Source: Pteria penguin (Eukaryota > Mollusca > Bivalvia > Pterioida > Pteriidae). Taken from it: 64,000 bases of DNA. Where the stretch lies: positions 52,319,501 to 52,383,500 of the forward strand of contig CM068587.1 in assembly GCA_035048485.1 (NCBI GenBank), written 5' to 3'. Shown in pieces: positions 30,606 to 42,700 of the stretch. The notes beneath the pieces were generated by a model. It saw only the letters and a program-made list of their open reading frames with translations. It searched no databases and was not told where the DNA came from. The position numbers and the translations under genes are program-made. Each line of letters opens with the position of its first letter. The stretch's first letter is position 1.

Positions 30606-33059
30606 CCTGATAAGTATAAATAGTATGTTATAGAATTGATGATTTAAAAAAAATCTCCCTGCCTCTTCATTGTCTGATGCGAAGCGCCTGATAAACTAAA
30701 CATTAATTTCATTTGGCCTCCATTTTAATGGTGTGAATTGTTTGTGAGATACATGGTGCCAAATGTTTGCTTACAGTAGTTAAATGTAGCTCAGATGATT
30801 TCAGTATGTTTGAATCACCATGAACTCTATATAAAATCATACAGTTTAAACTATGAGTAGTTTGCATGTCGGAGAGGTTACCGTGTCCTGATATGAAATG
30901 AACTATAACGGATCTGTATGATTCTACACTAGCTTTTTCATATTGTAGATGTCAACTTTTGAGAGCAATTCAGTCAGAAAAACAGTGATTTATATATTAT
31001 TCACCTAAGATATGAATAATTAATCTTTACATCTAATGAGAATATAGAGTGCGTTGACAGCACTTTTTCTGAAGTATGAGGTTCATTACAATGTATCAAG
31101 ATTTATCTAATATGTGATTAGTGCTTCCAGGAAAACATAATGAATTTAACGTAGAGAATAAAAAAAAAAACATTTTAATGTTTAATGTATTGTTTCATAA
31201 ATTGGTTAAGGTATACGTATATTGAAAAAGTCTAATATTGGATTCTAGAGAAATATTTTGCAAGTGCTTAGAGAACTAAAAAGAAATTGGGTTTTTACTA
31301 AAAAGAAATTTTTTGGTATGCCTGGTGCAGTTTGTGAGCCTGGTGGAGTTACTTGCTATTTACTTGCGATGTTGTCTGGCTATAATCTGTGATCTTTATG
31401 TGTGATGTTCCTTTGTGTATGTTCTTTTCTCCATGTGTTGCTGTTACAAATTTTGCTCAATGCGGTCCAAGCTCAACACTTGTTCAGTGGGGAAGCATAG
31501 CATCAATTTAGATTCCAGTTAATGAATTTTGATAAGTACATTTGTATTTTTGATTTTTGGAGCAACAATATTTTTATGGTCATTTCAGTGATAAAGGGAA
31601 AGTGGGAGTGGGGGGGGGGACTTCTTTTTGATAAAGATAAATTTTCATGATGATTTTAAAATTCTGTATTTCAAATTTGTGAAGATTTATGAAAATGAGG
31701 TGTAGTATTGATAATTATGAATTTACATTTATATAAAGTTATTTTTATTTTAACATGTTCTGGTTTGCTGTGATAGTTATGAAGTGTATTACGGAGAGAA
31801 ATGAAATGAAAACTCATCACTATACCAGAGTGATATAGAACAAGAGGTTATGCTTTTTACATTTAAAGTTTCCTCTTTCTAGAATTTAATTTATTTCTTT
31901 AAATTGGAAACATGTTAAAGAATATATAATTATGTTTTTTATTTTAAAGTAACACATGGTCAATGTTTTTCTAACCTAGGCATTTATATTGGGGATATAT
32001 ATTTGTTATTTTATTCATTGAATATATAGAAATGACCTGTCTTTTTCAATCATTCTCTGATTGTTGTATATCTTTATGATCTCAAGAAGATACAATGTAT
32101 TGATAGTTTGTGTTGTAGATATCTGTGTGCAATACATGTAAATATCAATCCCACTCCCTGTTTCTGTAATTTTATATACATCATTGATGATGAATCAGAA
32201 TTTTTCGTTTTTCCTGTCACAGCTAGTCCTTTTAAGTGTACAAAATCAAAATAATTAAATTACAAGAGAAAAAAAAAATCAGAAATCTGAGTATTTTTTC
32301 CTGCATTTCTGTTCTAAGAAATTTTACTTCAGGAATTTGATGTCATTTGAGAATTTCTAGGCTTTACCTGTGAACTAATGTCTCAATTTGTCATATTGAA
32401 ATAATCATACATGGGATTTATTTAGGAGTGTGTGTGATGGGGGAGGAAGTGTTGAATAAAATGTGATATTTATCTGACAGAAAATGATAATCTCATAAAG
32501 GCCCTCCCACACCCCAAAAAGTAAAGGTGAATGTTTCAGGTGACATTGTACAATTTAGTACAGGGGGTCTTAAATTTATTTTACAGAAGGTATGTAAAAA
32601 TCAAGCCTATCCCAGTGCTTTTAGCAAAATGGAAATAAAAGCAAAGATGGATACCAAAAATCTTGAATAGATTGATTACTCAAAACCTTTTTTTCTTGGC
32701 CAAAGGTAGGAGTTTTATGGATATGGTATTAGTCAGATTTGTCCGTGAACAAAACATGTTGTATGCTTTATATATATTTGTTATGTTTGAACAGAAATAT
32801 ACTTGAAATGTGTGTGTACATATTGTTAATAAGGAGATGTACTTTGGATAGAGAGAAATTATTTTATTTTTTAAGTTTGGTTGTGTATATTGTTATTACT
32901 GAATTGTAGATAGACTTCTGAAACTGTCCTAATATTGCATTGTAATGTATTACAAAGTGCTGCTTATATTCCATTCACTGAATTTGAATCATTGTTGCAT
33001 TCTGCATTTTTATGGCAATTTCCATTGATGTACAAATACGTAGGACATTATTCAAAGTA

Positions 33060-33292
33060 CTGCTTTATCATTATACATGTTGATATGTATATCATTATAC
33101 ATGTTAATATGTATTTCATTGTACATCTTGATATGTATATCATACATGTTGATATGTATTTCATTATACATGTTGATATGTATATCATTATACATTTTGA
33201 TATGTATATCATTATACATTTTGATATGTATATCATTATACATCGTGATATGTATTTCATTATACATGTTGATATGTATTTCCTCATATAGT
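33060..33292. repeat. 24-bp minisatellite, about ten copies
   Basis: Unit TTGATATGTATATCATTATA then CATG. The ORFs here on both strands (Met-Tyr-Ile-rich) come from the repeat period and are not genes. Confidence 0.9.
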
Positions 33293-33839
33293 GCAATGAT
33301 TCAAATCAGTCATTCATATTCATTATAATTGTATATTGTTTTTGTGGATAATCCACAAGTTTTCTATGTTATCGTCTTCATTTTTAATCATAAACAAAGT
33401 TTATTGTTGTACGATCTTTATATTCATCATGTTTCCCAAATTGTTCTTTTATCGTATCAATATTGTTGAGGAAGAAAACAATATTCCTTTGAATTTCCTA
33501 ACTGGGTAGAAAATTGTCATTGTCAATGAGGACAGAGAATGTTTACTAAGAAAATAAGAGTTTTATTTAAATTTTTATCAGAGAAATGAAGTTTTTAGAA
33601 AAATTTATGTTTAAAGATGTGAAATGAAACATTGTTTTGCTGATGTTATCCTCTCATACTTTATTCTTACTATCACAAATTTTAATATCATGCATTTCAG
33701 TAGAATTATTTTTACTGAATAAAAGACTCGGAAGAGTGAAAATATATATTAAACGTTATCTATTTCATATATGAAGAAAATATTAAGAACTTTGCTGGTT
33801 AATTCTCTTAACTTGAAAGCAGTGAAGAATGTGCTCTCA

Positions 33840-34830
33840 ACAATGTTATGATAGAATATATGACTTGATGCTTTGTGACTGAGTGGGCTTAAATACTGCT
33901 CTGGGACTTCATAAAGGGTACTGTCAATTGTAAGTTTTTTTCTGTAAGGATATCCCTTGGTGACAGAGTAGGCTGAAGTCCTGCTCTGGGACTTCATAAA
34001 GGGTACTGTCAGTTGTAAGTTGTTTTCTGTAAGGATATCCCTTGGTGACAGAGTAGGCTGAAGTCCTGCTCTGGGACTTCATAAAGTTGTAAGTTGTTTT
34101 CTGTAAGGATCCTAGGTGACTGATTGGGCTAATGTACTGCTCTGGGATTCATTACCGTATATGGTGCTGTCAATTGTCAATGGTTTTCTCTAGAGATTCT
34201 TTGTGACTTAATGGGCTGAGGTGCTGTTCTGGGATTCATAATACGGTGCTTACAATTGTCAGTAGTTTTGTCTGTGGATCCTTATTGACTGAGAGGGCTA
34301 ATGTACTATTTTGGGATTTATGATAGGGTGCTGTCAATTGTCAGTGGTTTTCTCTAGGGATCCTTGGTGACTGAGTGGGCTGAATTGCTGCTCTGGGATT
34401 CATTATAGAGTGCTGTAAATTGTTAGTGTTTTTCTCAAGGGATCCATGGTGACTCTGTGGGCTGAAGTACTGCTCTGGATGCTGTCAATTGTCAGTGGTT
34501 TTCTCTGAGGATCCTTAGTGGTTGAGTGGGCTAAAATACTGTTCTGGGATTCATTATAAGATGCTGTCAAGTGTCAGCGGTTTTTTTCTGGGGATCCTTG
34601 GTGATTGAGTGGGCTAAAATACTGCTCTGGAATTCATTTTAAGATGCTGTCAAGTGTCAGCGGTTTTTTTCTGGGGATCCTTGGTGATTGAGTGGGCTAA
34701 AATACTGCTCTGGAATTCATTATAAGATGCTGTCAAGTGTCAGTGGTTTTTTCCTGGGGATCCTTGGTGATTGAGTGGGCTAAAGTTTTGCCCTGGGATT
34801 CATTATATTCAGATGCTGTCAGTTATCAGG
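33840..34830. repeat. 83-85-bp tandem repeat, about twelve copies
   Basis: Unit contains CCTTGGTGACTGAGTGGGCT, ACTGCTCTGGGATTCAT and TGCTGTCAATTGTCAGTGGT. Copies diverge in the centre, and adjacent units near 34575 and 34658 are almost identical. Confidence 0.85.
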
Positions 34831-35209
34831 GGTTTTCTCTAGGGACTCATGTTTCCTCCTTTACTAAATTTTGGCCACCACCATATTCAGTTGGGCAACA
34901 CCAGATTTACAGAGCATTTGACAGCATTGATATCTGTTTCTTCTTACAAATTCTAGGAAGAATTGAAATGAGTAGACATAGGCAGTTATCACGGATTGAA
35001 ACCCTCGAGCTGTCTCAAACCAGTTCATCATATGTGTAATAAAATGATTAATCAGCTCCTGAGCCAGGTACTTCAGTCAATGACACACTCGAGTCAGGAT
35101 AGAGAAGTAGGCACAAACTCCAAATGGAGTAAATGAAAAAGGAGAGGTCCTTTGTCAGAGTGGAATAGCATGTGTTTCAGATTTATATGACTAAATGGTA
35201 AGCAGCTCT

Positions 35210-36060
35210 TATACCCTCTGCAACAAAGTTGTGGTTGGGGTATACTGGAATCAGGTTGTCCATCTGTCCGTCAATCCATCTAGAACTATGGTGTCTGGAC
35301 TCTATAGCATCATCCTTTTCACCTAGAGTCAAGATACCATCCATAGACTCCCCATGGGATGAGGATGATCACATCGATTTGGGGGTCCAAAAGTCCAGTA
35401 TGTTGGACATGAAGATAAGTAAATAGTTTCCGAGCTCTATAACGTTATATTTCTCACCTAGAGTCAAGGTACTTTACATACAGACTCCCATGGGATAATG
35501 ATGATCCTAACCAATTTTTGGGTCCAAAAGTTAAGTGTACTGGACATCGACATAGGTAAATGGTTGCCGGGCTCTGTAGTGTTATCCTTTTCACCTAGAG
35601 TCAAGATACCTTAGATATAGACTTCTCATGGGATGACGATGCTACCTATTGATTTTGGGATAAAAAGTTCAAAGGTGAAGTCCACTAACATTGATATATG
35701 TAAATGGTTTTCTGGCCGTCATGGGCTTTCTCGTTTCACCTTAAATTACTATAATGGACATATGGACTCCCCATATTACGAAGATGACCCCTAATGATTT
35801 TGAAGTCAAAAGGTCAAAGGTCAAGTGTACTGGACATTGATAAAGCAACATTTCTGGGTTCTTCTGTCTAACTGTTTTCACTTAAAATCCCCATATCACA
35901 CATAAGAACTCCACATGGGACGAAGGTGATCCACTCCTCTTGTGACCAGGATGATTCGCATTGATTTTCGGGTCAAAGGTCAAGCGTACTGGACATTGCT
36001 ATAGGTAAATAGTTTCTAGGCTCTCATGTGTCTCACAATTTCAGTCTTGCTCAATTTCAT
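35210..36060. repeat. About 130-bp tandem repeat, about six degenerate copies
   Basis: Units share TTCACCTAGAGTCAAGATAC, GACTCCCCATGGGATGA and GTGTACTGGACATTGATA. It begins with ATACCCTCTGCAACAAAGTT...CTGTCCGTC, a dispersed-repeat opening also seen near 20690. Confidence 0.75.
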
Positions 36061-36107
36061 ACAATTCATCATATATTGAACCTGTGCCTGATGACACCTA
36101 AGGGTGC

Positions 36108-36305
36108 GTGTGTGTGACAAGTCCTTTAACAAAGGCTTCTCCTCTTGGGTCAGCATCATCACAACACACACATCTCTCAAGGAAAGCAACTGCACTAGTT
36201 CATACTGCCCACAATTTCCCCTTCACCCCTGATCTCCACAAGGTCAAGGACATATTCAAAGTATCATTCTGCCGAGGGGAGGGGGCGTTTGTGTCTGTAC
36301 CCTGA
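36108..36305 (+). other. Unassigned short ORF, probably not a gene
   Basis: A 65-codon frame in locally GC-richer sequence between the repeat block and DNAL1. No domain, no convincing start context and no splice partners seen. Recorded only because its composition differs from its surroundings. Confidence 0.15.
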
Positions 36306-36442
36306 CGACTATTCTTGTTGGCATAGTTGCTCAACCAATATTTCTTAATCTCATAAAGACCAAAGTGATTATTGTCTCGGTAAATATCACAGCTTTTCAC
36401 CATGGGAGCTTGAGACTCAAATTACCAGCAGACTTAATAACT

Positions 36443-36448
36443 TTTATT
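36443..36448 (-). terminator. Candidate poly-A signal of DNAL1
   Basis: AATAAA on the reverse strand, about 260 bp past the DNAL1 stop at 36707. It is the nearest exact match I noticed; other A-rich variants are nearby. Confidence 0.45.
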
Positions 36449-36706
36449 TTCATTAATGTGTTTAATTAAATAAATATTCATAATTGATTACAAACAGTTT
36501 TGTAATGAGAGAAAATAAAATAATGTCTGTTCACAATTCATGTATAAATTCAACATATATGTACACGTAACAAATGCACAAAAGTGATAATTTGTCATTT
36601 CTGTATAGCAAGCATTCTATCCAGGTTCTTTGTCTCATGCTTCAAAAGCTTTCGAAATGTCAAAGAGAAGTTCATATAGCAAAAGGAATGTACTGGGAAT
36701 GGACTT

Positions 36707-36753
36707 TTAACCTTCACCTTCATCCTCCTCTTCCTCTCTGATCACAGGAACAC
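36707..36753 (-). CDS. DNAL1: DNAL1 coding exon 9, acidic C terminus
   Basis: [15 protein letters not shown] then TAA at 36709-36707, matching the acidic tail of DNAL1 proteins. Acceptor TTTACAG. Confidence 0.94.
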
Positions 36754-39700
36754 CTGTAAATAACAAAAATTTAGGAATTATTCATTGTACATCCGTTGCA
36801 CATAGTTTTAAGTGAATGTCCGTTCATAAGTCATGTATGGAATCATTCCCTAATAACAACCTATGATCAAGAATATACTTAGAATGTGGCATAGCTAGAC
36901 TGCAAAGCTAAAATATCTCAAAATGTGAGATATAGGTCACTGATACAGTTTGTTCTGAAATAAAAAGTACAAATTAATTCATTTATCTCACTTGCAAAGT
37001 ACCATGTCTGTCCGTCTTGGTTTTGAAATTTTGAGAAAAATTACTCAACCATGAAATACAAGTAATGATGACCTAGTTTCATCCAAAAACAGAAATGCAG
37101 AAAAGTCAGAAATGTATATTGCAGTCATCACACATGCAAAATATTAATTTTGTACATGATTATCTTAGTTTTGAAATTTTACTTCAATCAGAAATTTAAT
37201 AACAATGTTGACAGACCAATGGAAAGAGATCATCAATCTATAATCTGGTATTGTTTTGCATCTAACCAAGAAAGTTTCTTAAGGTTTCTTTGAACATAAT
37301 CTGATGTTCCTGTTTGCAAAAGTTTTTGTTTCATTATGCATTGATTTAGAAATATAATTATCCCTTCAGATGGAAAATGTAAATATGTCTACTTTTACAC
37401 AGCTCATACACTGTATTCATTTTTTTTCACAAGCATGATGTTGTCAAGTCATTTACATATTAAAGTAATATAATACTGAACTAGGCACTAGCATTACGAG
37501 GCAGGCAGTAAGTCTGTTCAGCCTGAGTGTCAAGTGTAAACAAAGTATCAGAGAAAAAAAGGAAATACGTAAGACAGATGTGTATACATAAGCTCACCAT
37601 CAAGCTTTTTGAGTTTGGGTAATTTCTTCGCTACCATCTCTCTGTAAGTACCATCAGCTGATTCTTTCTCTTCTAAAGGATTACCAACAAAGACTAAATC
37701 TTCAAGTGCAGGAAGGTCAGCCTAAACATAATAAACCAAGACTATAATAAACTTCCATATACATCTGATAAGTGGATATTGATAAATGTTGGTGATTCAT
37801 CTGTATATGAGGTACTGTTACAAAACCTTCCTTTAAAAATATGTTTGTGAAACACAAATACCCCAACTGCAACAAAATCAAATTAAGATGGATAGTCAGC
37901 CTAGCCAAATATGTTAAATTTGCCCATATCACACCACAGGGGGAAATAAAGAGTGCTCAAATTTAAATCATACCATAGATGTCAGAAATCATGAATTTAT
38001 ATCAAATGTATATATCCATAGCAATAAAACATTTTCAGTTTTGTTGTGCACATGATTGACTGACTTATTGCTTTAAAGCCACTCCACAATTATTTCATGT
38101 ATATGGTGACAGAATCGGCCTGATACACAGCACAGAAATTTTCATCTTTGCAACAGGACCCATCCGAAGGGAGGGACCTTTTATGTGCTAAACAGGACCT
38201 TGCTTTTTCACTGTCTCATCCGAAAAACAGAACACTGGTGTGTCCACAGTGGGGATTGAACCCCGGACCTACTGGTCATGAGCTGAGCACCTCATCCACT
38301 ACGCCATACTAGCTTTTAAGTGCACATTAATATTTTCAAAGAACCCTTGAGTTTAAGTTTTACTTATACATACCAATTTTGAGAATTCATTTGCATCTTT
38401 GACTGCATTATTAGACATATACAAGACCTATAAACATAAAATGTTCATTAGTATTTTAAGTAGTATGATACTCATGTAACTACAAAAGGATATAAAGAGC
38501 TTCAAAATTATACCTAGATATAAACGAAATTTTAAAATTGTAACTCTATTTCATGATGAAATACCTTTGCTTTTGCTATGTTTCTAATTTTCATGTCAAC
38601 TATTCAACTTTTTAATAAAAAACTTCAAATATCAAACTGTGACAAAAGATGAGTTTCATTTTTTTTATACTGTATTTTCAAAGAAATTTAAATTATGTGA
38701 GAAAACATTCTCAAAATTTATCGTAATATCAAGAAATAAAAAGAATATAATTAGATACGTTTGAACTTTGTTAACGTGAATGTTAAAAACTTCAAAGCAC
38801 CTAGAAACTCTAAGCATTTCATGGAGTCTCAACAACTTTCCATTCATTTTATTCACAATATATACCTCCAAAGTAGAGGTTATATCAGGGTTCCTCACAA
38901 ATCGAGTTATCAATGTTTGACTACATATATATAAATGATTCTGCAATATCTTCCTACAAATAATATTTAAAACCTGACAGTTAACCCACAAGTATATTTT
39001 CAGAAAATGGCAATACCTTTAATTTTTTGAGTACATTTATGCCTTTTAACTTCTCGATGAGATTGTAAGAAATCCAGAGTTCTTGTAAGGTATCTCCTAC
39101 AGCCTCCTGTCAAAGAATATATCAATAGTGAAGACAATTTTTAAGAAAAGTCATATGCTTACCACTACCTTCAAGATTCTTGAAAAATTAGTTTTTTTAA
39201 TTGAGTACAGTGCATCTTATACTAAGTTTTCGTATGAATCTTGACTCATCATATATTTTCGTAATTATACAATTTGGAGACATGTTTCTGAATCGAGACT
39301 TAAAGTAAGAGTTAGATTTGTTTCTGACGATGAAACGATAGTAATAATATTAATCTTTCATTTAAATATTGGAAATTAATATTTTAATTAAAAAACTATC
39401 CATTCAAAATAAATATATTTTTAGAATTTCAAAAATGTTAATTCCAGTATTCAGAATTTGTTAAAATACTGACATTATAATGTATCAACTTTCAAATTTA
39501 AATCATTAACAATTTGGAATAAAATAAAAAACATATTACTTACCAATCCTGTGAGTGATTTAATGTTATTTCTACCAAGTGATAATATCTTCAGATTTTC
39601 TGAAATTGTAATAAAGCACATTAAAATAAAACTATGTTTTCAATACAGTGCAAATGTTTTACTTAAATTTCTTTTATTAACAGAAATCTGTTAAACTTGA

Positions 39701-42700
39701 CAGCACTGATACTTAAGCGTATCAAAGGTGTTTCTGTGAAATCTCCTACCACATTCTATACAAAAAGGTACTGCAGTGCATTACCACCTGCAGAGTAGCT
39801 CTAATTTTGTATTATTGTAGTTTGAACCACAGACACAACAAATACTAGTTGTCCTACCTGACTTAAATGTATTTACCTAACGGTATTGATATCATATCTT
39901 GAAGGTAACATTTATTTCTTGACTCATGTCCCCAAATCTAATATGTGTATAGCTATCACTGTCAGTGAATTAATTTCCAAACATCAAATATTAATAAGAT
40001 ATTGTCTATCACCATAAGATTAATCACCTCTGAGCTCTTGTGGTCAAATTTATGACAGTCTTTATCAATGGATTTGTATTCATATTCTTTCCAAATCTGA
40101 GCTGTGCATGTTTTTCTTTCATTACATCAAATTTATGATAAAAAATACTTACTAAGCCCATTAAGGTTAGCAATTTTTTCAATGCAGTTGGTAGACAGCG
40201 AAAGTTTCCTGTTGAACATACAAACAGTTATACACAATGTACTATCTAAATTGAAACATTATTTAAATTATACAGATTTTCCACATTTTCAGAGATGCTG
40301 AAATATTTTCAAACCAACCGGTCATTCGGACCGATGACTGGACTGAATTAACCGGTCCGAACACATTTTCACCGGACCGACAACTATAGATAAATCAATA
40401 TTAATAGTTGTAGTTCTTCTATTGTTGTAAAGTGTTAATTCATTTCAATTATTGGTATATTTGATTTCTTTTTTTCTAATAATTTCATATATTTTCACTT
40501 TCACTCTGCTCATAATCACCATTACTCTCTCGCTCCTCTTCACATGTTGACTAGCTAGATATATTTCAAAATCTTTGACTAGTTTTACTCCTCCTCAATC
40601 TCTACCCAACTCTCTCTCCATCTCTCAAGCCGTCTCTGTGTATTTTGGGACTAGGGCCAGGACCTTTTCAATTGGAAAAAAGCATTGTTTTGGATCAAAT
40701 TGGGAAAAATATTCAGTTTAAAAATCAGAAAAGTATTATCAACATTGGTATTTGTTTATTTCAAGTACATCACGTTTTATACATTGATATGCCTGCCCTT
40801 CATTTGAATTTAGTTATGGCTGAATCAAATTGAATCATTGAGACAGCTCAGGTTTTGATTGTTGGCTGTGAACACTATTCTGATCATGACATCGTTTTTG
40901 TGATATGCTACATTCAATAATATTAATTAATGTACTAGTAATTTATTTAGATATTTCAACAGTGCATTATTTTAACATAGCTTTTGTTGATGCAGTAAAT
41001 TGTAGTCCGTGATTGAAACAATATTATTATTTTCTTAGTTTTTAGTGTTTAGGAGCACTGCAACATATTCCCATATATAGCAAAACAACTTTATTCTAAG
41101 TGATCACAGCAGGTATCAAAATTATTTACGACATTTACATAGTCAATTAACTTCCTTATATAGATCATTTGAAATGCCTTGTAGAAAGGAAAATACGGAT
41201 GACGGAATTATCTCTTTATTCAAACAATTATGATATTTATTGACATATTAATATTATAGCTGCGGAATTTTGAATTTCATTTTCCATCGGTAAGAAAAAC
41301 ATCGAAAACTGTACTTTCCCAATCCGAAAATTAAGTTGGTGCGGGTGACGGAGATTTACATTTTGTGTTGGACGCGCTGGTAATACAATTGAAAATATCG
41401 TGCGATTGAACAAGTGTCGGTCAATAAATTTGATTATGTAAAGTTGGGAATTTTATTAGGAAACAAAGTGGGGAAAATATACTATTTGGTGTTGGAAATG
41501 GGGCCGAATATCGGCCCCTAGCTAAAAAGTAATTTCTTGATCTTGCCAGTGTTTCAGTGTCGCTTATTGTGCAAACCGAATGGAATCGTCCCAACGATAG
41601 TGTGGAAAGTCACACTTCCCCTAAAAGAATAAGATTCAATGGATTAGGCAACTCTTAAAAATGTCATTTGTTGCTGCAGTATTACCGGTCATTTGGACCA
41701 GTGGATTCGTTCATTCAACCAGTCATTGCCAATTTTCACTGGTTTTGACTGTCGGACCGATTAATTTCAACATCTCTGCATTTTATACCTGGAGCTTAGC
41801 TTATTTCTTTAATGATTATTAACTACAATAGAAAATATTTAAAAATGTATCAAGTGATTTGAACTTTTTTGATAAAATATACTTTAATATAGTATCAAAT
41901 CACCATAAAGATTTGACCAATGAACAATGCCAGCTCTGTACCATTTTATCAAAACTGCAGTTTACAATATAATGCACTTACTCGCATGAGGCAAGTGTTG
42001 ACAGAGAAGCATCCATCTTTTCTATGGGAGGAATCTGTCCGTACAGTTTGACCTCTTTTGATTCAGTTGCCTTAACACCATTGGCTGCTTCCTATAAATA
42101 AATACATTTTAAAATCATATACATGTACTTCTATTTAAGTGAAGTATTGGTAGAACTTAAGTTATATAAATATATTGAAAATAAATACTGTAGAGAAACC
42201 ATATTAAATGATATATTACTGATAATTTTACTCATTGACAAATTTATTCACACACTATAAGAACTAATAGCATTATAATAAAATTCAGAACAGATCGAGC
42301 TATGAATACTGAATCAGTCTATTTACAATTCAAAGAAGTGTTTTACAAATTTTATTAAACACACACATTTTAACCTATTATTATTCCAATTAGAGTTTTC
42401 CTTCATATCCTTATAAATCAGAAAAAAAGGAGTGTCATTCTGAATTTAGCCAAGATATGTAAATGGATGCTTTTCTGAAAACTTTAGTACAGTTCAATAG
42501 TGAGTAAACAAAACTTAATTGTAACTGGATCTATCTGTAAACAAGGTCCTACATTTCTCTTAGCAGTTTATAGTCAACTTACATATTTTCCAATGGCTTC
42601 CTTTATGGTTGTACCCTTTCCTGCCTACAATAGTAAAATGGAAAAACTATTTAATTCAAATTTAAAATCTTATCATTATAAATTTGACATGCACATGTAA

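Larger units (their letters stand above)
29024..36706. other. Convergent intergenic region and 3' UTR of the TRERF1-like gene
   Basis: AT-rich. The 3' UTR end is not resolved: AATAAA occurs at 30096, near 30413, near 31157 and near 33717, and any could serve. It contains a SINE fragment, three tandem-repeat blocks (listed separately) and a short unassigned ORF at 36108-36305. The two flanking genes end toward each other here. Confidence 0.6.

Noticed and set aside
33052..33328. Met/Ile/Tyr-rich ORFs on both strands
   Set aside because: Produced by the 24-bp tandem repeat; composition is purely repeat-driven.
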